A DNA stretch of 64,000 bases from Lacticaseibacillus suibinensis (GTDB taxonomy: Bacteria; Bacillota; Bacilli; Lactobacillales; Lactobacillaceae): the NCBI RefSeq assembly GCF_003946175.1, contig NZ_RHOK01000002.1:1-64000 (forward strand), in the 5' to 3' direction. This document shows, one piece after another, positions 7,856 to 14,984 of this stretch. The notes under the pieces were generated by a model, which was given only the letters and a program-made list of their open reading frames with translations, did no database searches and was not told where the DNA came from. Positions within the stretch are counted from its first letter, which is position 1. The number at the start of each line of letters is the position of its first letter. Position numbers and translations under genes: made by a program.

Positions 7856-8590
7856 TCAGGTCGTGGTCCCTTTTTGGGTGTGGTGATAACGATAAACGAA
7901 TTGGTCGGCGCGGGTGATGCTGAGTGTGAATTCCACGATTTCACCTTTAACATTGGTGGTCGTGCGCTGCATCGATAAACTCGGTGAGCCTTTCGGGACA
8001 TTCAGCATCGCCGCATCTTTGGCTGACATGAGACTGGCGAAAAAGGCTTCTGCCGCATCGGAGACCGGACTGTCGTAATGATCCTTCATCAGGTTATACA
8101 AGCCTTCGCGTTCAACGTCGCTCGCCTTCAGCTTTGGGAACCGATCGGCGGGCAGGAAGGTTCGCTCAACCATCAGTGGCACCCCATCCGCCATCCTGAT
8201 ACGCTTTAGTTTATACGTTGGTGTCCCCAAAGGTACTTGGAGATGCTCAACAATATAGTCGTTAGCCGGAAATTGCTGCAGATAAAGCACGCGCGAGTTC
8301 GCGCGCCGGCCTTGATCAGCCATTTGCTCCGAAAAGCTGTAGGTCTCGGCTAAATCTGTCGGCTCGGCTGCCGGATTAGCGACGAACGTGCCGCGCCCCC
8401 GACTGCGGTAAATCACACCGGTCATTTCTAGCTTAGCCAGCGCCGCGCGGACAGTGTTACGACTCACGCCGTAGGATTCGGCCAACGCGCGCTCGGAAGG
8501 CAGCTTACTGTGCGGTGCCATATCCGTGCGAATTTGATTTCGTAATAAATCCACCAACCGATCATGCAGTGGTTGAACTTCGCTGGCCAT
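7856..8590 (-). CDS. GntR/HutC-family repressor of the amino-sugar cluster
   Basis: This 244-residue regulator has an N-terminal winged HTH (LPSERALAESYGVSRNTVRAALAKLEMTGVIYR, about 33-68) and a C-terminal UTRA ligand domain (about 90-235, with YKLKRIRMADGVPLMVERTFLP). ATG 8590 has GGGAGG 7 bases upstream; the longer TTG start would overlap the operator. Two TTGGTACCAA palindromes lie in the promoter region, one directly after a strong -10, so autorepression and cluster repression are likely. Equivalent of GnbR in L. casei (inference from order). Confidence 0.88.
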   Translation of the reverse strand: MASEVQPLHDRLVDLLRNQIRTDMAPHSKLPSERALAESYGVSRNTVRAALAKLEMTGVIYRSRGRGTFVANPAAEPTDLAETYSFSEQMADQGRRANSRVLYLQQFPANDYIVEHLQVPLGTPTYKLKRIRMADGVPLMVERTFLPADRFPKLKASDVEREGLYNLMKDHYDSPVSDAAEAFFASLMSAKDAAMLNVPKGSPSLSMQRTTTNVKGEIVEFTLSITRADQFVYRYHHTQKGTTT

Positions 8591-8605
8591 CGTCTCGCCT
8601 CCCAA

Positions 8606-8653
8606 TTGGTACCAACCATGGAGAAGTGTAACCGCATTCTTTCATGGTGTCAA
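8606..8653 (-). promoter_or_regulatory. Promoter and operator O1 of the gntR-agaS operon
   Basis: On the minus strand TTGACA (8648-8653), 17 bases, TACACT (8625-8630). The palindrome TTGGTACCAA (8606-8615) sits just downstream of the -10, around the transcription start, and would block initiation when bound. Confidence 0.75.
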
Positions 8654-8798
8654 GGAATTGTACCCTGTTTAAATGCCTATACAACAGCCTTTTGCCGTTG
8701 GTATACCCGCTTTGGTACCTTCATTTTCATAACGGTACACCCCGTGAAACATGCGCCAGCTTTTGTTTTTCGCCGGGCTTGCGAAAGCAGTCACAAAA

Positions 8799-8808
8799 TT
8801 GGTACCAA
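8799..8808. promoter_or_regulatory. Operator O2, second TTGGTACCAA palindrome
   Basis: This site is identical in its 10-bp core and ACC flank to O1. It follows a weak TTATAA box on the minus strand, so a second, distal promoter may exist. Related half-sites (GGTATACC at 8700, TTGGTACC at 8712) lie between O1 and O2. The 345-base gap between gntR and the HAD gene holds these sites and the inverted repeat at 8820-8900. Confidence 0.6.
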
Positions 8809-8819
8809 CCTTATAAACC

Positions 8820-8900
8820 AATCGGGCCAAATAAAAATAAAATCGAGCCTACGTAGATAAGGGTTAGAATGCTTAAATTCCCTTAAATATCGGCCCGATT
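8820..8900. repeat. Inverted repeat AATCGGGCC ... GGCCCGATT
   Basis: Two perfect 9-bp arms (8820-8828 and 8892-8900) enclose about 63 AT-rich bases. It lies past the HAD gene stop and may end its transcription, but there is no clean T-run. Function is unassigned. Confidence 0.4.
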
Positions 8901-8935
8901 GACGGTGGTTTTATTCTGAAAACTGGATGAGATTT

Positions 8936-9754
8936 CTATTTGAAAACGGCGTCATACAACGCGGTGATGGGATCATCGTTGTTCGTCACTGGCAGCACTA
9001 ACCCGGCGGCGCGTTTGACGGCAGGAATGGCATTCGCCACCGCTACCCCGAGGCCAACTTGCTGCAGCATGCTCAAATCATTGGAATTGTCGCCAAGCGC
9101 GATAATCTCGTCTTTGGCCACGCCAATCTGCTCGCCCAAGGTCAACGCCGCAATCCCCTTGTCGATGCCAGCTGGATTGAACTCAACATAGCGATTGGAA
9201 GAATAGGTAATGGTCATGGGAGTGGCAATTGCCGCCTTGGCTTTTTCGTAGAAGCGTTCGCGCACGCCATAATCGAGGTGCTGGAAAATCACCTTGGCAA
9301 TTGGGCGATTTTTGAACGCTGACAAATCCTGCGCCTCCAGCATTTCGTAAGCCACGCCGCGATTCATCAAATATTCTTTTTCTGGTTCGTTGATGTTCGC
9401 CACATAGACATGGTGGAAGGTATAAACATGCGCACACAAGTCGCCTTCCGCCATGGCCAGTCGGAACAGTTCATCCGCCACAGCAAAAGGCAAGGCATGT
9501 TCAACCATGATGCGATTGCCGGCGTTTTCGACAATCGCGCCCCCATTATAGGAAATCACATACTGGCCTGCTAAATCCTTGGTGCCGATTTCTGCTAACA
9601 AGGCTTGCACCGAAGCAAAGCCGCGCCCAGTGTTGGGCACAAACTTCACCCCTTCATCGCGCAGCTTATGGATGGTTTCAATATCGCGCTTCGAAACCCG
9701 TCCATCATCTTGCAATAAACTCTCGTCCAAATCGCTCACGATCATCTTATACAT
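8936..9754 (-). CDS. Cof-type HAD-IIB sugar phosphatase
   Basis: This 272-residue cytoplasmic phosphatase has motif I DLDESLL (residues about 6-12, Asp nucleophile and general acid; Glu replaces the usual Gly), motif II SYNGG, a C2 cap domain in the middle, and the C-terminal LGDNSNDLSMLQQVGLGVAVANA (motifs III/IV) typical of Cof proteins. ATG 9754 has GAGG upstream and aligns with the family; the 7-residue-longer start does not. Substrate cannot be told from sequence; family members act on sugar phosphates, FMN or pyridoxal phosphate. Confidence 0.85.
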   Translation of the reverse strand: MYKMIVSDLDESLLQDDGRVSKRDIETIHKLRDEGVKFVPNTGRGFASVQALLAEIGTKDLAGQYVISYNGGAIVENAGNRIMVEHALPFAVADELFRLAMAEGDLCAHVYTFHHVYVANINEPEKEYLMNRGVAYEMLEAQDLSAFKNRPIAKVIFQHLDYGVRERFYEKAKAAIATPMTITYSSNRYVEFNPAGIDKGIAALTLGEQIGVAKDEIIALGDNSNDLSMLQQVGLGVAVANAIPAVKRAAGLVLPVTNNDDPITALYDAVFK

Positions 9755-9798
9755 TCGCAAGGCCTCATTTCGCATCGTTTTCTTTACTGTAACACACT

Positions 9799-9985
9799 AG
9801 GCAGCGGAGAGCGGCGGGTTTAGGCGGATGGGCTGTCTAGGCGAGCACCTTGAAGCTGACCTTCGGCTTCGAGGCGCTCGCCGTAGCAGGACACGTCGCC
9901 GTCGCCGCTCGGAGCGCACCTCCAGGCAGCGGAGGACGGCCGCTTTTAGCCAGATGATTAGGTTAGCTTAAGGCATGATCTGGAG
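9799..9985 (+). repeat. Nested stem-loop repeat R3, full copy plus half copy
   Basis: The full copy is 9799-9920, read on the plus strand. Outer stem GAGCGGCG/CGCCGCTC (9809-9816 with 9903-9910); apical stem GCGAGC..TTGAAGC / GCTTCGA..GCTCGC flanked by TCTAG and CGTAGC. A half copy (AGGCAGCGGAGG...TTTTAGC...GTTAGC) begins at 9924 and stops near 9985. The 723-base gap between the HAD gene and pncB holds this repeat and two small RNA genes. Confidence 0.75.
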
Positions 9986-10070
9986 CGTGCACTTTCAGCA
10001 AGAAAAAGTGGCCACAATGATGATTTCTCAATTTTCCCTGTAAATTGGTCGCCAAATCACACGGGAAAGT

Positions 10071-10101
10071 TCACAACCTGGTCACAACTCTCCTCTAGTA
10101 T
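10071..10101 (+). promoter_or_regulatory. Promoter of small RNA 1 with activator-type direct repeat
   Basis: TCACAAC occurs at 10071-10077 and 10082-10088 (11-base period). The second repeat starts 14 bases before a -10 box TAGTAT (10096-10101). No good -35 hexamer is present. The layout (tandem hexamers one helical turn apart at the -35) is that of promoters activated by OmpR/PhoB-type response regulators. Confidence 0.65.
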
Positions 10102-10107
10102 TATCCA

Positions 10108-10250
10108 TAACGAAATAAGCCTCCAACTTATTTCCGCCTCTAACGAAGCTGACCGTGGACGCACGGGCAGCCCTAGGTCCTCCAACCTAGAACATCACGT
10201 CGGTTTCCTCTAAAAACCGATTCGCCGTCGCCTCGCGACGGTATTTTTTT
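10108..10250 (+). ncRNA. Predicted small regulatory RNA 1 with CCUC(C/U)AA loops
   Basis: About 143 nt, with the start inferred 7 bases after TAGTAT. Four stem-loops in a row: GAAATAAG-[CCUCCAA]-CUUAUUUC (10112-10134); GCUG-a-CCGUG/CACGG-g-CAGC (10148-10171); CUAGG-[UCCUCCAA]-CCUAG (10173-10190); UCGGUUU-[CCUCUAA]-AAACCGA (10200-10220). The terminator CCGUCGC-CUC-GCGACGG with TATTTTTTT follows (10225-10250). A further CCUCUAA lies unpaired at about 10137-10143. The motif CCUCYAA thus occurs four times in exposed positions, complementary to Shine-Dalgarno-type UUGGAGG. No open reading frame of note. Name and targets unknown. Confidence 0.75.
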
Positions 10251-10293
10251 GCCGTTTCACTCGCAAAAACGCAACTGAAACGCTACGCTTCCA

Positions 10294-10324
10294 TCACAGT
10301 TTCTTCACAACCGGCCGTTAGTAT
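10294..10324 (+). promoter_or_regulatory. Promoter of small RNA 2, same architecture
   Basis: TCACAGT (10294-10300) and TCACAAC (10305-10311) are again 11 bases apart and the second again starts 14 bases before TAGTAT (10319-10324). The identical geometry at both promoters makes chance unlikely. Confidence 0.65.
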
Positions 10325-10330
10325 AGGAAA

Positions 10331-10473
10331 CATAGAAATGAGTTACCCCCTTATTTCTACCCCAAACAACTTTTTCATTATTACTCCTCCTAATTGATGT
10401 TTTTCCCCCCAAGAGAACATTGATTACCCCAAACCTCATGCAGCTGCTGGTCCCCGCCGGCAGCTGCTTTTTT
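10331..10473 (+). ncRNA. Predicted small regulatory RNA 2 with C-rich loops
   Basis: About 143 nt. First hairpin UAGAAAUGA-[GUUACCCCC]-UUAUUUCUA (10333-10359). Then unpaired ACCCC, a weak CAUUA-[UUACUCCUCC]-UAAUUG hairpin, AUGUU-[UUUCCCCCCAAGAG]-AACAU (10397-10420), unpaired ACCCC, and the terminator GCAGCUGC-UGG-UCCCC-GCCG-GCAGCUGC with six T (10440-10473). Every loop shows CCCC or CUCCUCC. It converges on pncB, ending 5 bases before that gene's stop, so part of its job could involve pncB mRNA, though the loops suggest trans targets. Confidence 0.7.
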
Positions 10474-10477
10474 GCGT

Positions 10478-11905
10478 TTAATTGACTTGTTGCTTGAACT
10501 CATCAATCAACTGACGCTGTAAGGCATCAAGTTGCTGTGTGACGTAAACAGGATAACGGGCCGAGTTGACCAACCGCTTCGTCTCCGCCGGCAGCTCGGC
10601 CAACTTGGTTTGCGCAAACTTTTGAATGCCAAACACGTCTTCCTGCGGGGCTTGCGTTAAGTTGATGGCTTGCTGCAGCGGCACCGCGGTATAGGCGGTC
10701 AAGGCCAAATGCTTGTGGGTCTGAAGCGGATTGCTATCCACCACCGCCAGCGGCGCTTGCAGGGTTTCATCCGCCAGCGCAATCACATCGGCAAAGGCTT
10801 CATGGGTCCCTGACCGATACAGCCGGTAGATTTGTTTGATGCCTGGCAAGGTGGTCTTCTCAACGCTGGCGGAAACCTTGATTTTGGGCTTTAGCTGGCC
10901 ATTCGTCCGCGTCGCCGCGAGTTTATACACCCCGCTGAGCACCGGCGCGCTGGCACTGGTGATCATCTTCTCACCGATACCAAAGTTATCCAGCGGCGCG
11001 CCTTCGGCCAACAGTGCCGGAATGACCGTTTCATCTAGCGCATTGGACGCGGTAATTTTCACTTCCGGCAAACCGGCGGCATCTAACTGCTTGCGGGCTT
11101 GTTTGCTCAAATAAGCAATGTCCCCGGAGTCAATGCGAATGCCAACCGGCTGATGCCCAGCTGCTTTCAAGGCCTTGAACACCGTAATGGCATTCGGCAC
11201 GCCGGACTGCAAAACGTCATAAGTGTCGACTAGCAGTGCGCTGTTATCAGGATACTGCTGGGCCCACGCCTGAAACGCGGCCAGCTCACTGGGAAAGGCC
11301 TCAATCCAGCTATGCGCCATGGTGCCGGCGGCTGGAATGCCAAACTGCTGGGCGGCCAAGACATTTGAGGTGCTGACGGCGCCGCCAATCACCGCCGCTC
11401 GCGTGCCGTATAGGGCACTATCTGGTCCCTGCGCCCGCCGCGCGCCGAATTCCATAATCGGCCGTCCTTCAGCAGCAAAGGTAATGCGCCGGGCCTTGGT
11501 GGCAATCAGCGACTGGTGGTTGAGAATGTTCAGCAGCACCGTTTCCAGCAACTGGGCTTGAGCCAGCGGTCCCTCAATGGTCACCAAAGGTTCGCGCGGA
11601 AAAACCGGTAGCCCTTCTGGTACCGCATTGATGGTGCAATCGAGCTCAAAATCAGCCAACATGGCCAAAAAGGCGTCATCGTATAAGTTGAGGCTGCGTA
11701 AGTAGGCGACATCTGCCGCGTCAAAATGAAAGTCCCGTAGCACTTGCACCACCTGGGCTAACCCAGCCGCGATGACAAAGCTGCCATGATCGGGCACATC
11801 GCGGTAAAAAATATCAAAAATCCCCCGCGTTTGCGGCAGATTTCGCTGAAAGCCATTCGCCATGGAAAACTCATACAGATCCGTTAGCATCGATAGATTG
11901 CGCAT
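10478..11905 (-). CDS. pncB: Nicotinate phosphoribosyltransferase
   Basis: This enzyme makes nicotinate mononucleotide from nicotinate and PRPP, the entry step of NAD salvage on which niacin-requiring lactobacilli depend. The 475 residues match NAPRTase length. Features: MLTDLYEFSMANGF near the N-terminus, MEFGARRAQGPDSA with the phospho-His region (GTMAHSWIEAFPSE, His about 202), VDTYDVLQSG and GIRIDSGDIAYLSK. GGGAG lies about 10 bases upstream of ATG 11905. It is a single-gene unit. Confidence 0.92.
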   Translation of the reverse strand: MRNLSMLTDLYEFSMANGFQRNLPQTRGIFDIFYRDVPDHGSFVIAAGLAQVVQVLRDFHFDAADVAYLRSLNLYDDAFLAMLADFELDCTINAVPEGLPVFPREPLVTIEGPLAQAQLLETVLLNILNHQSLIATKARRITFAAEGRPIMEFGARRAQGPDSALYGTRAAVIGGAVSTSNVLAAQQFGIPAAGTMAHSWIEAFPSELAAFQAWAQQYPDNSALLVDTYDVLQSGVPNAITVFKALKAAGHQPVGIRIDSGDIAYLSKQARKQLDAAGLPEVKITASNALDETVIPALLAEGAPLDNFGIGEKMITSASAPVLSGVYKLAATRTNGQLKPKIKVSASVEKTTLPGIKQIYRLYRSGTHEAFADVIALADETLQAPLAVVDSNPLQTHKHLALTAYTAVPLQQAINLTQAPQEDVFGIQKFAQTKLAELPAETKRLVNSARYPVYVTQQLDALQRQLIDEFKQQVN

Positions 11906-12091
11906 TTTTCTTCTCCCTGTCTTGACACCTAATTGATTTTCATTCTAGCACACTCGCAGGGCCGTCATGAAAAATCTGCTAAATCGGATTTGGCGCGCCA
12001 CATTACTTTATTCATCATCAGCGCAACCGGCAGTGTTTTTTCCTTGCCAAATCTACTACACTAACAGACGTAGCAACCAAGGAGGAAAACC

Positions 12092-13036
12092 ATGCAAGCA
12101 ACCATTCCCGCCATTCTCGCCGCCCTCGATGCGGCAGAAACCATTATTATTCACCGTCATGTGAACCCCGACCCCGACGCCATCGGCTCCCAAACCGGCC
12201 TAGCCGCAGCACTCAAAGCCGCCTACCCCGCCAAGCACATCTATGCCGTGGGTGAACCTGCCCCGCGCCTGGCCTGGATTGCCCCGCAGGACACTATTGA
12301 ACCCGCTGAGTATCAAAATGCGGTAGTCGTCGTCATCGACACCGCTAATGCCCCGCGGGTAGCCGGGGCCAACTGGCAAACCGGTCAGCAAGTGATCAAA
12401 ATCGATCATCACCCTGACCGCGAGCCCTTCGGTGACCTCAGCTTCGTGAACACAGAGGCTTCCAGCAGCTCCGAAATCGTGGCCGATATGATTAAAGCTT
12501 CAGCCAAGTTACAGCTGGATCAAACCGTCGCTGCCCGTCTTTACGCTGGGATTATCGGCGATACGGGCCGTTTTTTGTACGACCTGACCAAAGCCCACAC
12601 CCATGAAGTCGTCGCCGACCTGATGCGTACCGGCATCGACGCGCCGGCAATTGGCCGCGCCGAAGAAGAAATCTCGCCACAAATCGCCAAATTGCAAGCC
12701 TACGCGCTGGGCAACCTCCAAGTCTCTGCCAATGGCGCCGGTAGTCTCATCATCACCCAAAAAGTGATCGGTGAATTTGGCCTCGCCCAAGACGAAGCCC
12801 AAGCCGCCGTCAGCACCGTTGGCCAACTCACGACTGTCCGCAGCTGGGTCGTTTTCACCGAACGCCCAGACGGCCAGTTCCGCGTCGAATTACGCGGCAA
12901 ACAATGGCCCATCAACCCCATCGCCGTGGCTCACGGTGGCGGCGGCCATCCCCTCGCCAGCGGCGCCATTGCTAAAAACTTGGACGAATGTCATCAAATC
13001 ATCGAAGAACTCGACCAACTTAATGGGGCGCATTAG
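12092..13036 (+). CDS. nrnA: DHH-family oligoribonuclease / pAp phosphatase
   Basis: This 314-residue cytoplasmic enzyme degrades short RNA fragments and/or dephosphorylates 3'-phosphoadenosine 5'-phosphate. DHH motif I is HRHVNPDPDAIGS (21-33), motif II VVIDTAN (Asp83), motif III DHHPD (105-109), and the C-terminal DHHA1 motif is GGGGHPLASG near residue 290. A strong site (AAGGAGG) sits 7 bases before ATG 12092. Single gene with its own terminator. Confidence 0.88.
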   Translation: MQATIPAILAALDAAETIIIHRHVNPDPDAIGSQTGLAAALKAAYPAKHIYAVGEPAPRLAWIAPQDTIEPAEYQNAVVVVIDTANAPRVAGANWQTGQQVIKIDHHPDREPFGDLSFVNTEASSSSEIVADMIKASAKLQLDQTVAARLYAGIIGDTGRFLYDLTKAHTHEVVADLMRTGIDAPAIGRAEEEISPQIAKLQAYALGNLQVSANGAGSLIITQKVIGEFGLAQDEAQAAVSTVGQLTTVRSWVVFTERPDGQFRVELRGKQWPINPIAVAHGGGGHPLASGAIAKNLDECHQIIEELDQLNGAH

Positions 13037-13069
13037 TCATGAGTGTTGCTTGACCATAAAACGACCAGT

Positions 13070-13105
13070 GTTAGCCTGAATGATTGATTGCAGGCTAACG
13101 TTTTT
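13070..13105 (+). terminator. nrnA terminator
   Basis: GTTAGCCTG (13070-13078) pairs perfectly with CAGGCTAAC (13091-13099), followed by GTTTTT. Confidence 0.9.
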
Positions 13106-13144
13106 GAGTTTCGACCAAACGTACGACACCGTCTCTGCTATCCA

Positions 13145-13371
13145 GCGGGGTGGGTGGTGTGGCAGAGGGCCGTGGCAGACCGGCAGCGAAACATTTAACC
13201 CACGAGGAGACTGCGCAGCAGGCTGCTCCTGGGTTAAATGGGGGCAACGGAGAGACAGCGTTGAGCGCGCAGCGCGATGCTGGCTCATCGTTGAGGCTGG
13301 AGACCGCCCTTTGGCTCCAGCCGACCCCGCGGCCGGACTGCCGCGTCTCGGCGCCACACCACCCACCCCGC
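13145..13371. repeat. Long imperfect palindrome with 19-bp perfect arms
   Basis: The arms 13145-13163 and 13353-13371 are perfect 19-bp inverted repeats (core GGGTGGGTGGTGTGG). Inside are an 11-bp perfect stem CATTTAACCCA/TGGGTTAAATG (13192-13202, 13230-13240) and GGCTGGAG/CTCCAGCC. It ends near GCGCAAC (13380-13386), as the R repeats do, and may be an enlarged relative. It fills most of the 413-base gap between nrnA and pepD; no reading frame is convincing in it. Confidence 0.65.
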
Positions 13372-13449
13372 GGTCCCCAGCGCAACTTTCGCATTTCGCC
13401 GCCGAAACGCCTACAATAGAGAAGAAATTCCTTGAAAGAGATGATTCTT

Positions 13450-14859
13450 TTGACAAAACGCATTAAAGGTTCCTGTACCACTATTCTGGTCGGCAAAAAG
13501 GCCAGCATTGACGGCTCCACGATCATCGCCCGCAACGAAGACGGCGCCGAAGCCCTTAACCCGGAAAAATTCATCTATGTGAAGCCGGCAGATCAGCCAC
13601 GTCACTACCAGGCCGTTTTGAGCAGTTTCCACCTCGACTTGCCTGACGACCCCATGGGCTATACCTCCACGCCAGACGCCGTGGATGGCCACGGTATCTG
13701 GGCTGCGGCTGGCATCAACAGCGATAACGTCGCCATGACCGCCACCGAAACCATCACGACCAACTCCCGCATTTTAGGCGTTGACCCGATGGCCGAAGAT
13801 GGCCTCGGCGAAGAAGACATCACCGCTATTACCCTGCCTTACATCCACTCTGCCCGCGAAGGCGTGGCGCGCTTGGGTAAGCTGCTGGAAACATACGGCA
13901 CCTATGAAACCAACGGCATTTGCTTCTCCGATCAGGACGAATGCTGGTACTTTGAAAGCATCGCCGGCCACCACTGGGCCGCGATTCGCATTCCTGATGA
14001 CGCTTATGTGATTGCACCAAACCGCTTCAACATTGATCATTTTGACTTTGATTCCGATGACACCATGTCTGCCCCAGATTTGCAGACCATCATCGAAAAG
14101 TACCATCTCAATCCTGACCAACAAGGCTACAACCTGCGTCACATTTTTGGCTCCAGCACCGTCAAGGACACCCGTTACAACAACCCGCGGGCGTGGTACG
14201 GTCAGAAGTACTTCAACCCTGAAATCGAGCAGGATCCGATTGACCAAGACCTGCCGTTCATTTGCCACACCGACAAGAAGATTTCGATTGAAGACGTCAA
14301 GTTCGTGCTTAGTTCCCACTACGAAAACACGCCTTACGACGTTTACGGCACCACCAATACCGAAGGCGAAAAGAAACTCTTCCGGCCAATCGGCATTAAC
14401 CGCAATCAGGAACTGCACATTCTGCAGATTCGCAATGACGTGCCTAAAGCCATCGCTGGCATTCACTGGTTAGCCTTTGGCCCGAACACCTTCAATGCTG
14501 TCGTGCCATTTTACGCCAACGTCACCGACACCCCAGAGCAGTACAAGAATACCGGTGCGCATTACGATCCGCGCAGCCAGTACTGGCTGTCCTACCTGCT
14601 GGCAACCTTCGGCGATTACGACTTCCACTTGTTTGAAGACTTCGAAAACATCTTCGAGCAAAACACCGTTGGCGCATGCCGCCATCTCCAATTGGAAACC
14701 GATGCGGCTTACCAAAATGAAGCCGACATCCCTGCTTACCTGACCAAGGTCAATGCCCAGTTGGCAGACATCAGCTTCAACAATTCCAACAAGCTGCTCG
14801 GCCAAATGGTTGAACTTGCCGCCCCGCGGATGAAGTTGCAATTCACATTGCACGACTAA
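13450..14859 (+). CDS. pepD: C69-family dipeptidase (PepD type)
   Basis: This cytoplasmic Ntn-hydrolase cleaves dipeptides in the last steps of casein/peptide use. It has 469 residues from TTG 13450. The family start is [23 protein letters not shown], where Cys9 is the catalytic nucleophile exposed by propeptide removal; the TTG start with GAAAGAGATGAT just upstream gives the short leader usual for LAB PepD. ATG 13441 is possible and would only lengthen the leader. Conserved RNED and [21 protein letters not shown] follow. A -10-like TACAAT lies at 13412. Monocistronic. Confidence 0.88.
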   Translation: MTKRIKGSCTTILVGKKASIDGSTIIARNEDGAEALNPEKFIYVKPADQPRHYQAVLSSFHLDLPDDPMGYTSTPDAVDGHGIWAAAGINSDNVAMTATETITTNSRILGVDPMAEDGLGEEDITAITLPYIHSAREGVARLGKLLETYGTYETNGICFSDQDECWYFESIAGHHWAAIRIPDDAYVIAPNRFNIDHFDFDSDDTMSAPDLQTIIEKYHLNPDQQGYNLRHIFGSSTVKDTRYNNPRAWYGQKYFNPEIEQDPIDQDLPFICHTDKKISIEDVKFVLSSHYENTPYDVYGTTNTEGEKKLFRPIGINRNQELHILQIRNDVPKAIAGIHWLAFGPNTFNAVVPFYANVTDTPEQYKNTGAHYDPRSQYWLSYLLATFGDYDFHLFEDFENIFEQNTVGACRHLQLETDAAYQNEADIPAYLTKVNAQLADISFNNSNKLLGQMVELAAPRMKLQFTLHD

Positions 14860-14869
14860 GTAGTTCTCA

Positions 14870-14900
14870 CGTCACCAGCCTCACGCTGATGGCGTTTTTT
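14870..14900 (+). terminator. pepD terminator
   Basis: CGTCACCAGC (14870-14879) pairs with GCTGATGGCG (14885-14894) with one wobble and one mismatch, followed by six T. Confidence 0.8.
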
Positions 14901-14984
14901 GATGCCTTCAGGCCGGCGCAAACTCATAGCAACTTAAGCGAACACGTGTTATTCTACGAGTACAATCAGGAAAAGGGTGGTTCC

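Noticed and set aside
10060-10475. Riboswitch or T-box leader of pncB
   Set aside because: The structured region is on the plus strand with plus-strand terminators, downstream of the convergent pncB gene, so it cannot be its leader.
13095-13574. Several 90-160-codon frames in the nrnA-pepD gap
   Set aside because: All are translations of the long palindrome and neighbouring GC-rich sequence; none has a start signal or family resemblance.
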